Below, piece by piece: positions 26,315 to 36,563 of a DNA stretch of 64,000 bases. Source of the stretch: Bradyrhizobium zhanjiangense (GTDB taxonomy: Bacteria > Pseudomonadota > Alphaproteobacteria > Rhizobiales > Xanthobacteraceae). The position numbers and the translations under genes were made by a program. The stretch is taken from positions 9,135,001 to 9,199,000 of the forward strand of contig NZ_CP022221.1 in NCBI RefSeq assembly GCF_004114935.1, given 5' to 3'. The first letter of the stretch is position 1; the number at the start of each line of letters is the position of its first letter. A model generated the notes under the pieces. That model saw only the letters and a program-made list of their open reading frames with translations, had not been told where the DNA came from and made no database searches.

Positions 26315-27613
26315 TCACGTCGATGCCGGAGGCCTGGCCTGGGGAAAACAAGCGGTAAAAGTGGCGCCCTGTTTGGGTACGCTTTCGATCAGGAGCCGGC
26401 CGCGATGACGGTTAAGAATATGTTTCACCAGCGATAATCCGAGCCCGGTTCCACCCTGCGAGCGGCTGTCGCCGACGTCGACCCGGTAGAAGCGCTCGGT
26501 CAGCCGGGGCAGGTGCTCCGGTGCGATGCCCGGACCGAAATCCCGGACCATGGCCCGGATTTCCTGAGATCCATCAGTGGCCGCGCTTGACGTCAGCGAC
26601 ACGATGACGCGTCCGCCCGAGGCGCCGTATTTGAGCGCGTTCTCGATCAGGTTCTCGAACAGGCGAAGCAGCTCCTCGCGGTCGCCCGCGATCATCACGG
26701 GGGCTTCCGGCAGATGGGTCTCGACATCGACCTGGCGTTCCCGCGCCAGCGGCTCGAGCCCGTCGGCGACCTGGAGGATGATAGGCAAGAGGTCGACCAG
26801 CGTGTCGGGGCGGACATGGGCCGACAGCTCGACCCGCGACAGCGACAGCAGATCGTCGATCAGGCGCGCCATGCGGGTGGCCTGATTGTGCATGATGCCG
26901 AGGAAACGCTCGCGCGCCTTTGGATCGTCCTTGGCCTGGCCCTGGAGCGTGTCGATGAAGCCCGACAGCGCGGCGAGCGGGGTGCGCAGCTCGTGGCTGG
27001 CATTGGCGACGAAGTCGGCCCGCATCTCCTCGACCCGCCGCAGCGGCGTCTGGTCGTGGAAGGTCATCAGCATGCATTTGTCGGCGCCGCCGAAGGTGGT
27101 CGGCACCGGCACCGGCGTGATCATGAGCTCCATCCAGCGATCGACCGGTACATGGTCGAGATAGGTCGCGCGGCGCGGCTCGGTGGTCGCGATCGCCTCG
27201 CGCAACGCCGTGATGATCTCCGGCGAGCGCAGCGCGAATTGGGCGAGCTCGTTCCTGCGCAGCGCCGGCGCAAGCTGGGCGGCGGCGGCATTGAGATGGA
27301 TGACGCGGCCGGCGCGGTCGAGCAGCACCGCAGGATCCGGCATGCCGGCGACGACGGCGGCCACCGCTGCGCTCTCGACCGGGTTGATGCGCCTGACGTC
27401 GTCGCGCGAGGCTGTGGGATCGTGCAGGCGCCAAGGGATCAGCGCCGCGGCTGCGATGCAGAGGAACACGATCGCGGCGTGCAGCGCCGACAATTCGCCG
27501 AGCGAGACCACCACTGACAGCGCCAGCGCCGCCGCGATCAGGATGATGGTCGAGTGCCGCAGCCGATCGGACCAGGGCTGGGTGTTGGGAGAAGATGGGG
27601 CGTCGATCGCCAT
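26315..27613 (-). CDS. phoR: phosphate regulon sensor histidine kinase PhoR
   Basis: A 432-residue membrane histidine kinase. Two hydrophobic segments near the N-terminus (about residues 22-38 and 43-62) form the anchor; a PAS domain follows (PDPAVLLDRAGRVIHLNAAA). The H box is NASHELRTPL with His207. The N box LIENALKYGASG, the G1 box DFGPGIAPEHLP and the G2 box GGTGLGLSLVKHI follow. It phosphorylates PhoB when phosphate is low. It heads the operon-like run phoR-pstSCAB-phoU-phoB. Confidence 0.94.
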   Translation of the reverse strand: MAIDAPSSPNTQPWSDRLRHSTIILIAAALALSVVVSLGELSALHAAIVFLCIAAAALIPWRLHDPTASRDDVRRINPVESAAVAAVVAGMPDPAVLLDRAGRVIHLNAAAAQLAPALRRNELAQFALRSPEIITALREAIATTEPRRATYLDHVPVDRWMELMITPVPVPTTFGGADKCMLMTFHDQTPLRRVEEMRADFVANASHELRTPLAALSGFIDTLQGQAKDDPKARERFLGIMHNQATRMARLIDDLLSLSRVELSAHVRPDTLVDLLPIILQVADGLEPLARERQVDVETHLPEAPVMIAGDREELLRLFENLIENALKYGASGGRVIVSLTSSAATDGSQEIRAMVRDFGPGIAPEHLPRLTERFYRVDVGDSRSQGGTGLGLSLVKHILNRHRGRLLIESVPKQGATFTACFPQARPPAST

Positions 27614-27646
27614 CGGGGAGGGCTTCTCCTTAAAGGCTTGCGCCGC

Positions 27647-28702
27647 TCAGGCGCCGCTGTCGCTGCGCTCTCTCACATAAGCGGCCTCACGCGCGGGGCC
27701 GGGATCGAGCTTGAGCGCCGCCTGCTGCAAGCGCTTCGAACGTGCGCCGATGATAACTTCGCGAAACGTCAGCAAGATTACAGATAGAACGAAGGGGGAC
27801 AGATAATAGAGGACGCGGAACAGCAGCATCCCGCCCAAGAGCTCCTCGCGGTCCATCTGCCAGAGGCCGACCAGCATGGCGGCGTCGAACACGCCAAGGC
27901 CTCCCGGCGAATGGCTGGCAAAGCCGAGCAGTGTCGCCGAGACGAAAATCACCGCGACCACGACGAAGCCGAGATTGGGCTCGTCCGGGACCAGCACGTA
28001 CATCGCGAGCGCACAGAAACCGAGATCGACGATGCCGATCGCGATCTGGAGCAGCGTCAGCGGGCCGCCCGGCAGCACCACGGTCCAGGGCCCGCGGCCG
28101 ACCACCCGCGGCTGGGTCCAGACCCACACCACATAGGCGACCAGCCCCACGATGATCATCATCGCCAGCGCCCGGTTCAGCCAGGGCGGCAGCTGGTCAA
28201 TCGCGGCGGCGGCCTCCGGATGGTAGGAGATGCCGAGGCCGAGCACGGCGGCATTGCCGAGCCAGAAGGTCAGGCCGGCGAGAAAACAGATTTTTGCGAC
28301 GTCGATCGCGTTCAGCCCATAGGCCGAATAGATGCGGTAGCGCACCGCGCCGCCGGTGAAGACGCTGGCGCCGACATTGTGGCCGATTGAATAGCTGGTG
28401 AAGGCGGCGAGCGCGTTGATCCGGTAGGGCACGTGGGAATGCCCGATCGCGCGCGTGGCGAACAGGTCGTAGAAGGTCAGGGTGAAATAGCCCGCAGCCA
28501 CAAAAAGCGCCGCCATCGCAATCTGGCTCGGCTCGGTGCTCTTGATCGCCTCCAGAACCTCGTTGCGATCGATGCCGCGGAGCATGTGGTAGAGCACATA
28601 GCAAGCGATGCCGATGACCGCGACGCTGATCACAACTCCAAGCTTATGCAGGATTTGCTTCTGGCGCAGAAACGTCGTCGCCCTGCGTATGGCTTCCAGC
28701 AT
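27647..28702 (-). CDS. YbhN/UPF0104-family membrane protein (LPG synthase transmembrane domain-like)
   Basis: A 351-residue protein with about eight transmembrane segments. GASVFTGGAVRYRIY and FASHSPGGLGVFDAAML are the two conserved blocks of the family (both have the G-G-x-x-R / S-P-G-G-L-G pattern). The domain is shared with the flippase part of MprF; stand-alone versions are placed with lipid-modifying proteins. No synthase domain is attached. It ends 33 bp before phoR begins. Confidence 0.82.
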   Translation of the reverse strand: MLEAIRRATTFLRQKQILHKLGVVISVAVIGIACYVLYHMLRGIDRNEVLEAIKSTEPSQIAMAALFVAAGYFTLTFYDLFATRAIGHSHVPYRINALAAFTSYSIGHNVGASVFTGGAVRYRIYSAYGLNAIDVAKICFLAGLTFWLGNAAVLGLGISYHPEAAAAIDQLPPWLNRALAMMIIVGLVAYVVWVWTQPRVVGRGPWTVVLPGGPLTLLQIAIGIVDLGFCALAMYVLVPDEPNLGFVVVAVIFVSATLLGFASHSPGGLGVFDAAMLVGLWQMDREELLGGMLLFRVLYYLSPFVLSVILLTFREVIIGARSKRLQQAALKLDPGPAREAAYVRERSDSGA

Positions 28703-29084
28703 CTAGACCTCGAACAACGCTTCAGCGGCCAGGTTGGCCGGCAGACAGGCGGACGACGCACCGGCACTCAACGACCCCTCGCCGCCGGCTTCGGCATCGC
28801 GCATGCCCCCTGCCCTTCCACTAGCGCGTTTTCGGGCGAAGTGGAATTCGCCAATTCGAACAAAAACACGTGCCTTCAATATTTTACGCAGGGTTGCGGG
28901 CTCCTGATGCACGGTTTGGCGCTTTCGGCGGCAAGGCTTGACGCGAATCTCCTTGGCAATCCTGCGCAGACGCCATGAAGTTTTGATGATTTCAACCGCA
29001 CAATGTTCCGTCGCGGCTTAAGCCGACGTCAATCTATGGGGCGCGCCGGCCACCCATCCCTAGGAGTGAGGGTGCACGGCAATG
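28703..29084. other. 382-bp stretch without a supported gene
   Basis: Lies upstream of the YbhN gene and downstream of the OmpA-partner gene, both minus strand. It contains GCGTTTTCGGGCGAAGTGGA at about 28,827, which resembles one arm of a dispersed Bradyrhizobium-type repeat, and an AT-richer patch near 28,860-28,890 that could hold the promoter of the YbhN-phoR transcript. A 69-codon reverse frame here has no ribosome site and no recognisable similarity. Confidence 0.5.
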
Positions 29085-29390
29085 TCACAGGGCAGCTGGC
29101 GGCGCGCTTCGCGAGACCACCCGGTCGCGTAGCCATGCACCAATGGTGCAACCCACGAGATAGCACGCGAACATGATCAGGCCGAGGTCGAGCCAGTAGC
29201 CGAAACGACCGCGGACCACATGTGACAACGAAGCTGCGACCAGACCCGCGGCAAGGGCGGCAAGCCACCGCGCGGTCACCTTCGAGGTGCCGTTGCCGCG
29301 CTGGACCACCGAGATCCAGCCCATGCAAAAGCCCAGCAGCAGCGAGCCGATCAGCCAACCCATATGGAACGAGACGAGGTAGGGCATCAT
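29085..29390 (-). CDS. small membrane protein coupled to the OmpA-family gene
   Basis: A 101-residue protein with three hydrophobic segments: about residues 10-25 (GWLIGSLLLGFCMGW), 42-58 and 69-90 (LDLGLIMFACYLVGCTIGAWL). Its ATG overlaps the stop of the OmpA/BON gene (TGATG) and follows GAGGTG, so it is translated by coupling. This pairing resembles the ArfA-ArfB-type arrangement in which an OmpATb-like protein is made with small membrane partners; family membership is not shown. Confidence 0.68.
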   Translation of the reverse strand: MMPYLVSFHMGWLIGSLLLGFCMGWISVVQRGNGTSKVTARWLAALAAGLVAASLSHVVRGRFGYWLDLGLIMFACYLVGCTIGAWLRDRVVSRSAPPAAL

Positions 29391-30784
29391 CACCTCACCA
29401 GAAATTCGATGCGGCGGTTCTGCGCCTTGCCCTCGTCGGTGTCGTTGCCGGCGAGGGGCTGCGTGCTGCCGTGGCCGACCGCAGTAAAGCGGCTGGCGGG
29501 CAGGCCGGCCTTGACCAGATAATCGATCACCGCCTGCGCGCGCTTCTCCGAGAGAGCCTGGTTGAAGGAGTCCTCGCCGTCGGCATCGGTATGCCCGACG
29601 ACCTCGATATTGGTGGCGGGGCAGCGCAGCGCCGTCTCGATCAGATGGTCGAGAATGCCGGCGGAATCCGGATCGATGTCGGCGCGCTTCGCCGCGAAGC
29701 GGATCTTGCCCTTGCCCAGGAGGTCCGAGAACAATTGCTGGCACACGGTGCCGTCGACCGGGCCTGCCGCAGGCTTCACCGTGATCTCCGGCTTGTATTG
29801 CCAATTCTTCGGAAAGTCCTTGCCGAGCCCTGCGCGGATGTCGTTGGCAGCACCTTCATAGAGCGCATCGCCCGACAGCTTCACCTCGCGATCCGAGACC
29901 ACGAGTGTGCCGGTGGACAGCCGCGACAGCGCGCCGAGCGCTGCGACCACGGCGGTGTTGAAGGCGCCGGGCGCGCCGATGCTGGCCTTGAGATTGTCGA
30001 CGACCTTCTCGTTGAAGAACTTTCGCGCGGCGCTGGTTGCGATCGCGGCGTGGATGGTTTTGTCCGGGACGTAGCCGGTCAGCGTCACCGTCGCGGCCAC
30101 CGGATCCTTGTAGGCCTGGAAGATGTAGGGCGGCGCCTTGACGTCGTTGGCGGCGATCGAAAAACCCTCCGGCAGGTTCTTCAGCGCGGCCGCAATCGCC
30201 TCGCGACCGCCGAGCTCGCGCGCCATGCCCGACAGACTGACCTTGGTATCTGTGATCGTGATCTTGCCGTCCTTGAGCTTGCCGATCTGGTCGAGCAGCA
30301 ACGTTGCGGCGGCCTCGAACCGTGGCGGCGCACCGCGCGCCAGCCCCATCTGATCGGTCACCTCGACGCCGGCGACTTCCTTGCGCGCCGCCTCGGTCAG
30401 CCGCGCCCGCATCGAGGGCAGCGGCGCGGAGCCCGACAGGGTCACCCGCACCACGTCACGTTCGGCATTCCAGACGAAGGGTTTGGCCTCGGGAACAAGG
30501 CGGGTCCGGTCGTCGACCAGCCGCACACCGGGGACGGTTTCGACCGCCGTCACGGCGTCCCGGCGCCCCTCCTCGGAGAAGGCGTCCGCGGCCAGGCTGA
30601 CGTCGCGGCCGTCGACCGCGATCCGGGTCTTGTCCAGAACGGTATCCTTCAGCGCTGCCGAGCTGCGGGCCGCCAAGTCCGCCTCGACCGGCAAGGTGTT
30701 ATTCCAGGCCGCAAATCCCCACATGACGGCCAGGGGGATCAGCCCCGGCCACCATTTGCTGGCCCACCTGAAAAGCTTCTGCAT
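29390..30784 (-). CDS. OmpA-family protein with BON repeats (OmpATb/ArfA-like)
   Basis: A 464-residue envelope protein. An N-terminal membrane anchor (WPGLIPLAVMWGFAAWNN) precedes three or more BON-like repeats: the AVTAVETVPGVRLVDDRT, AIAAALKNLPEGFSIAAN and VTLTGYVPDKTIHAAI stretches. The C-terminal peptidoglycan-binding OmpA domain has IEVVGHTDADGEDSFNQALS, RAQAVIDYLVKAGL and NRRIEFLVR. The arrangement matches the mycobacterial OmpATb/ArfA type. The start at 30784 places the anchor correctly; extension to 30820 is less likely. Confidence 0.85.
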   Translation of the reverse strand: MQKLFRWASKWWPGLIPLAVMWGFAAWNNTLPVEADLAARSSAALKDTVLDKTRIAVDGRDVSLAADAFSEEGRRDAVTAVETVPGVRLVDDRTRLVPEAKPFVWNAERDVVRVTLSGSAPLPSMRARLTEAARKEVAGVEVTDQMGLARGAPPRFEAAATLLLDQIGKLKDGKITITDTKVSLSGMARELGGREAIAAALKNLPEGFSIAANDVKAPPYIFQAYKDPVAATVTLTGYVPDKTIHAAIATSAARKFFNEKVVDNLKASIGAPGAFNTAVVAALGALSRLSTGTLVVSDREVKLSGDALYEGAANDIRAGLGKDFPKNWQYKPEITVKPAAGPVDGTVCQQLFSDLLGKGKIRFAAKRADIDPDSAGILDHLIETALRCPATNIEVVGHTDADGEDSFNQALSEKRAQAVIDYLVKAGLPASRFTAVGHGSTQPLAGNDTDEGKAQNRRIEFLVR

Positions 30785-30950
30785 TCGACGACCCGAACTC
30801 TGGAACCGGAGACAAAACAAACCCTTGGCGGGCTGTCAAACCGGAAATGGTGCCCTTGTGGAGGCCCTGCGTGGACAACCGGAATAACTTTTTCTTCAAG
30901 GGTCCTTCCGTAAGTTGTGGGCGGAATGCCCGGGGGTCCGCCAGCCTGCA

Positions 30951-32009
30951 ATGAAACAACTCCGCAACAACGTCATCCGCGCCGGGCTGGAAGCGCTCTA
31001 TTTCAGCGGCGCTCATCACCTGCTGCGCCCGCTCTTGTCGGGTGTGGGTGCCATTTTCATGCTGCACCACGTGCGGCCGGCCCGTAAGGCTGCGTTCCAG
31101 CCGAACCGGCATCTCGAAGTCACCCCCGATTTCCTGCGCGCCACGCTGTGCCATTTGCGCTCACGCGACATCGACATCGTCGGCATGGACGAGCTGCATG
31201 AGCGGCTGGCGCAGGGCCGGTTCGCCCGGCGGTTCGCCGCCTTCACGCTCGACGACGGCTATCGCGACAATCTGGACTATGCGCTGCCGGTGCTGCGCGA
31301 ATTTGACGCGCCTTTAGCGGTCTATGTCGCAAGCGATTTTGCCGAGGGCAACGGACGTCTGTGGTGGACGGCGCTGGAAGCCGTAATCGCCAAGGCCGAG
31401 CACATTGATGTGCAGATCGGCAAGTCCGCGTTGCGGCTCGATGCGACGACACTTGCGGCCAAGCAAGCGGCGTTCGACCGCCTGCACGACTGGCTGCGCG
31501 CGCTGCCGAACGAACATGACCTCAAGCGCGAGATCGAGGCGCTCTGCACCAAGCATGACGTCGACATGGAAGCGCTGTGCCGCAGTCTCTGCCTGTCCTG
31601 GGACGAGGTGAAGACGTTGGCCGCCGATCCCCTGGTCACGATCGGCGCGCACAGCATCAGCCATAGCAATCTCGCCAAACAGGCGGCGGAGATCGCCACG
31701 CAGGAAATGGCGATGAGCCGGGCACAGATCGAACAGGCTCTGGAGCGCCCCGTGCTGCATTTTGCCTATCCCTATGGCGACCGTGAAGCGGCCGGTGAGC
31801 GCGAATTTGCGCTCGCTGCGGCAGCCGGATTCAAGACCGCGGTGACGACGCGGCCCGGTATGCTGTTCGCCGAGAACGCCGGCCACATGACCGCGCTGCC
31901 GCGCGTCTCGCTCAACGGCAACTACCAGGACAGGCGGATTCTGCCGGTGCTGACCTCGGGCGCCGCGACCGCGATGTGGAACGGTTTTCGCCGGATTGCG
32001 GCGGCGTAG
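30951..32009 (+). CDS. polysaccharide deacetylase-family protein
   Basis: A 352-residue protein with a NodB-homology domain. FTLDDGYRDN holds the catalytic/metal Asp pair, and GAHSISHSNLAKQ supplies the two metal His residues (H-x3-H). FAYPYGDREAAGERE and FKTAVTTRPGML complete the fold. A helical insertion (about residues 160-220) separates the first two motifs. Likely removes N- or O-acetyl groups from an envelope or extracellular polysaccharide. The start codon at 30951 was preferred to 30915. It is divergent from the OmpA gene, about 165 bp apart. Confidence 0.85.
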   Translation: MKQLRNNVIRAGLEALYFSGAHHLLRPLLSGVGAIFMLHHVRPARKAAFQPNRHLEVTPDFLRATLCHLRSRDIDIVGMDELHERLAQGRFARRFAAFTLDDGYRDNLDYALPVLREFDAPLAVYVASDFAEGNGRLWWTALEAVIAKAEHIDVQIGKSALRLDATTLAAKQAAFDRLHDWLRALPNEHDLKREIEALCTKHDVDMEALCRSLCLSWDEVKTLAADPLVTIGAHSISHSNLAKQAAEIATQEMAMSRAQIEQALERPVLHFAYPYGDREAAGEREFALAAAAGFKTAVTTRPGMLFAENAGHMTALPRVSLNGNYQDRRILPVLTSGAATAMWNGFRRIAAA

Positions 32010-32042
32010 CCGTCAAGCTCCGCCGTCGTGGCAAACCTCAGG

Positions 32043-32070
32043 CGTCGTCCTGGCGAAAGCCAGGACGACG
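32043..32070. terminator. 12-bp hairpin with GAAA tetraloop after the deacetylase gene
   Basis: CGTCGTCCTGGC (32043-32054), loop GAAA, GCCAGGACGACG (32059-32070): a perfect 12-bp stem 33 bp after the stop codon. A shorter copy lies at 16422-16443. Position suggests a 3'-end structure for the deacetylase mRNA. Confidence 0.55.
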
Positions 32071-32137
32071 ACGGGGGCGCATTCCTTGACTCTCCCCGGG
32101 CACCGGCTCACACAGCCTCCAACCCAAGGGAGGCACC

Positions 32138-32947
32138 ATGTTCAACGATCTGTTCTCGCTCAAAGGCCGCGTTGCGCTCGTGACCGGCGGCTCGCGTGGC
32201 ATCGGCAAGATGATCGCGGCGGGATTTCTCAGCGCCGGCGCGGCAAAGGTCTACATCACCGCGCGCAAGGCGGGGCCGTGCGAGGAGACCGCGAAGGAGC
32301 TCACCGCGCGATATGACGGCGAATGCATCGCGCTGCCGATCGACATCTCGACGATCGCCGGCGCCGAGCTGCTGGCGAGCGAATTTGGGAAGCGCGAGCC
32401 GAAGCTCGACATCCTCGTCAACAATGCCGGCGCGGCATGGGGCGCGGCGTTCGACGAATTCCCCGAAAGCGGCTGGGACAAGGTGATGAATCTGAATGTG
32501 AAGGCGCCGTTCTTCCTGACCAAGGCGCTGGCCGGCCCCTTGCGCGCGGCAGCCTCCGCCGAACGGCCGGCGAAGGTGATCAACATCGCCTCGATCGACG
32601 GCATCTTCGTCAATCCGATGGAGACCTATTCCTATGCCGCGAGCAAGGCCGGGCTGATCCACCTGACCCGGCGCATGGCGGTGAAGCTGATCTCGGATCA
32701 TGTCGTGGTCACGGCGATCGCGCCGGGCCCGTTCCAGTCCGACATGAACCGCGCTGCGCGCGATCATGGCGACGAGGTCGCAACGCGCGTGCCGGCGGGG
32801 CGCATCGGCACCGACGAAGACATGGCGGGCGCCGCGATCTATCTCGCCTCGCGCGCGGGAGACTACGTGGTGGGCGCGACCATCGCGGTCGATGGCGGCA
32901 TCGTCTATGCGAATCCGGGGATCAAGGGGAGCGGGTGGGATAGTTGA
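32138..32947 (+). CDS. SDR-family NAD(P)-dependent oxidoreductase
   Basis: A 269-residue short-chain dehydrogenase. Cofactor motif VTGGSRGIGK (residues 16-25), NNAGAAWGAAFDE, catalytic Ser in INIASIDGIF, and YAASKAG with the Tyr/Lys pair. An Arg just after the first Gly-rich turn and YITARKAG suggest NADP(H), though this is not certain. GGGAGGCACC precedes the ATG. It lies next to and converges with boxB; whether it acts on box-pathway intermediates is unknown. Confidence 0.88.
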   Translation: MFNDLFSLKGRVALVTGGSRGIGKMIAAGFLSAGAAKVYITARKAGPCEETAKELTARYDGECIALPIDISTIAGAELLASEFGKREPKLDILVNNAGAAWGAAFDEFPESGWDKVMNLNVKAPFFLTKALAGPLRAAASAERPAKVINIASIDGIFVNPMETYSYAASKAGLIHLTRRMAVKLISDHVVVTAIAPGPFQSDMNRAARDHGDEVATRVPAGRIGTDEDMAGAAIYLASRAGDYVVGATIAVDGGIVYANPGIKGSGWDS

Positions 32948-32969
32948 GGGTGAGGCACCGCGGTGCGCT

Positions 32970-33112
32970 CCCTCGCCCCGCTCTTGCGGGGAGAGGGTTG
33001 GGGTGAGGGGCCCCTCTCCGCGGACGAGATTGTCGACGCACCTGTACCCCCTCACCCGGATCGCATCTGCGATGCGATCCGACCTCTCCCCGCAAGCGGG
33101 GAGAGGTGAAGA
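32970..33112. repeat. palindromic CTCTTGCGGGGAGAGG-type intergenic repeat
   Basis: CTCGCCCCGCTCTTGCGGGG opens the copy, followed by GAGAGGGTTGGGGTGAGGGG; the second half ends CCTCTCCCCGCAAGCGGGG. It lies between the convergent SDR and boxB genes and would fold in either transcript. Same family as 6863-7006 and 55,020-55,210. Confidence 0.7.
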
Positions 33113-33115
33113 AAC

Positions 33116-34567
<1,452 letters not shown>

Positions 34568-34592
34568 GGCCGTGCTCCTTGCGATTTCGTTC

Positions 34593-34680
34593 CGTCATGC
34601 CCGGCCTTTGTGCTGGGCATCCACGTTCTTGCTTCCTTGAGCCAGGGACGTGGATGGCCGGGACAAGCCCGGCCATGACG
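34593..34680. repeat. inverted repeat between boxC and boxB
   Basis: CGTCATGCCCGGC at the left pairs with GCCCGGCCATGACG at the right, and CATCCACGT with ACGTGGATG inside. It sits in the boxC-boxB transcript and might alter relative expression of the two genes. Confidence 0.65.
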
Positions 34681-34692
34681 CAGTGAATGTCG

Positions 34693-36381
34693 TTACACCC
34701 GCGTCATATCGAATTTCGGCTTCTGGCCGCTGCCGTAGCGGCGCAGCGCGCCTTCCTCGCCGACCGCGTTCGGGCGCTGGAAGATCCAGTTCTGCCAGGC
34801 CGTCAGACGCGCAAAGATCTTTGATTCCATCGTCTCGGGGCCGACGAAGCGCAGGCTCGCTTCCATGCCGGTGAGGCTGTCGGGCGAGAAGCTGGCGCGC
34901 TCCTCCAGGAAGACGCGCACTTCATCATCCCAGTCGATGTCGTCGAGCGCGAAGGTCACGAGACCGAGCTCTTCCGCCTGCTCGGCGTCGAGCGCGGTGC
35001 CGAGCGTCGCCTCCGCGCGCTCCACGTCGGACGGATCGGCCTGGAAGCGCGATTGAAGCCGCGTCAGGCCGTGGCTCATCGGATACGGGCCGAAATTCAT
35101 CGCGGACAGTTCGATCGATGGCGGCGGGCGGTTGTCACCCTGGCGCGTGCCGATCAGCATGTAGGAGCGGTCGGCGGCGAACACGAGCTCGGCCAGCGTG
35201 CCGGCAAAGCAGGACCCGGGCTCGACCAGCGTCACCAGCGTGCGCGAGGTCACGTCGATGCGCTTGAGGACTCGCTTCCAGTAGTGCCTGATTTCGTTGA
35301 CCAGCCAGTGCGCCTTGTTGGCCTCGAGGAAGGCGTCGCTGGCAAGCACATGGGCGCGGTCGCCATGGCTCTTGAACACCAGCATGGCGATCTCGAGCTC
35401 GTTGATGCGCAAATGCAAAATGGCATCGTCGAGCTCGCGCGCGAGCTGAAGCGGCCAGAACGAAGCCCCTTGCGCCATCATGCCGTCGATGTCGGCCGGC
35501 GGCGCCGCTTCCGGACCCTTGATCGAAATGGTGGCGATGCGCGCTGTGCGATCGATATCGACCGTGACGAAGCCGTAGCGGATGCTGGTCTCGTCGATCA
35601 GGCGCTTGAGCGGCGTTAGCGCGATGCCCTTGCCGCTGCCCTTGCGCTTCGAGGCAGCCGCGAATTCCTTTGCGCGCTCGGTGATCTTGGCCTCGAGCTT
35701 CGAGTTCGGCGCGATCTCATCGACGAGGCGCCATTGCACGGCGCGCTTGCCCTTCACGCCCTCCTCGATGGTGCAGAAGAAATCGGCGTGGTCGCGGCGC
35801 ACTTTTCGCTTGTCGACGACGCGTGTCAGCCCGCCGGTGCCGGGCAGCACCGCGAGCAGCGGCACTTCGGGCAGCGCAACAGCGGACGAGCCGTCGTCGG
35901 CGAGGATGATGTGATCAGTCGCGAGCGCGAGCTCATAGCCGCCGCCGGCCGCCGAGCCGTTCACCACCGTGATGAAACGCTGGCCGGAATTCTCCGAGGA
36001 GTCCTCCATGCCGTTGCGGGTCTCGTTGGTGAACTTGCAGAAATTGACCTTGTGGGCGTGGGTGGAGCCGGCGAGCATGCGGATGTTGGCGCCGGCGCAG
36101 AACACGCGGTTTTTGGCCGAGCGCATCACGACGACCTTCACCTCGGGATGCTCGAAGCGCAGCCGTTGGAGCGCATCCGCGAGCTCGATGTCGACACCGA
36201 GATCGTAGGAATTGAGCTTGAGCAGATAGCCCTCGAACAGGCCGCCATTCTCGTCGACGTCCATGGTCAGCGTCGCGACGTCGCCATCGACCGCAAGCTT
36301 CCAATGCCGGTAGCGGGACGGGTCAGTCTGGAAATCGATGAATGTCGCGCCGCCTGCGAGGCGCCGATCTTCCCCGGCCAT
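34693..36381 (-). CDS. boxC: 2,3-epoxybenzoyl-CoA dihydrolase BoxC
   Basis: A 562-residue enzyme of the enoyl-CoA hydratase superfamily. It opens the epoxide ring of 2,3-epoxybenzoyl-CoA, releasing formate and 3,4-dehydroadipyl-CoA semialdehyde. NRVFCAGANIRMLAGSTHAH supplies the CoA oxyanion-hole region, and NGSAAGGGYELALATDHIIL the second; ALPEVPLLAVLPGTGGLTRV follows. The length, about twice a normal crotonase, fits BoxC. TGCA-type sites lie just upstream (36406-36493). Confidence 0.95.
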   Translation of the reverse strand: MAGEDRRLAGGATFIDFQTDPSRYRHWKLAVDGDVATLTMDVDENGGLFEGYLLKLNSYDLGVDIELADALQRLRFEHPEVKVVVMRSAKNRVFCAGANIRMLAGSTHAHKVNFCKFTNETRNGMEDSSENSGQRFITVVNGSAAGGGYELALATDHIILADDGSSAVALPEVPLLAVLPGTGGLTRVVDKRKVRRDHADFFCTIEEGVKGKRAVQWRLVDEIAPNSKLEAKITERAKEFAAASKRKGSGKGIALTPLKRLIDETSIRYGFVTVDIDRTARIATISIKGPEAAPPADIDGMMAQGASFWPLQLARELDDAILHLRINELEIAMLVFKSHGDRAHVLASDAFLEANKAHWLVNEIRHYWKRVLKRIDVTSRTLVTLVEPGSCFAGTLAELVFAADRSYMLIGTRQGDNRPPPSIELSAMNFGPYPMSHGLTRLQSRFQADPSDVERAEATLGTALDAEQAEELGLVTFALDDIDWDDEVRVFLEERASFSPDSLTGMEASLRFVGPETMESKIFARLTAWQNWIFQRPNAVGEEGALRRYGSGQKPKFDMTRV

Positions 36382-36405
36382 GGGTCACACCCCTGAGCTT
36401 GATTA

Positions 36406-36493
36406 TGCATTTTCGCCGTAGCGTTAGATGCACAATAATGCATCTTTTTGGATGCGTCTAGCCCCTAACAGCCATTACATGCACTTTGTTTCA
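36406..36493. promoter_or_regulatory. candidate BoxR operators upstream of boxC
   Basis: TGCA-N6-TGCA occurs at 36429-36442 and the close variant TGCA-N6-TTCA at 36480-36493; a further TGCA is at 36406-36409. BzdR/BoxR-type regulators are known to bind TGCA-containing operators. The sites lie 25-112 bp upstream of the boxC start, in the gap between the hydrolase gene and boxC, so boxC-boxB probably has its own BoxR-controlled promoter. Confidence 0.65.
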
Positions 36494-36563
36494 TGCCTGG
36501 TCCAAGGCCGCGCCGATGTTGCGGGCGCGCTCGGGTCTCGGACGTGTCACGCCGCTACCGCCA

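Noticed and set aside
28703..28912. A 69-codon minus-strand frame
   Set aside because: No Shine-Dalgarno sequence, low-complexity product and no similarity; it lies in repeat-like DNA.
36406..36409. Calling every TGCA as a BoxR site
   Set aside because: TGCA alone is too frequent. Only the spaced TGCA-N6-TGCA pairs and near variants in promoter regions were used; the isolated TGCA is listed only as context.
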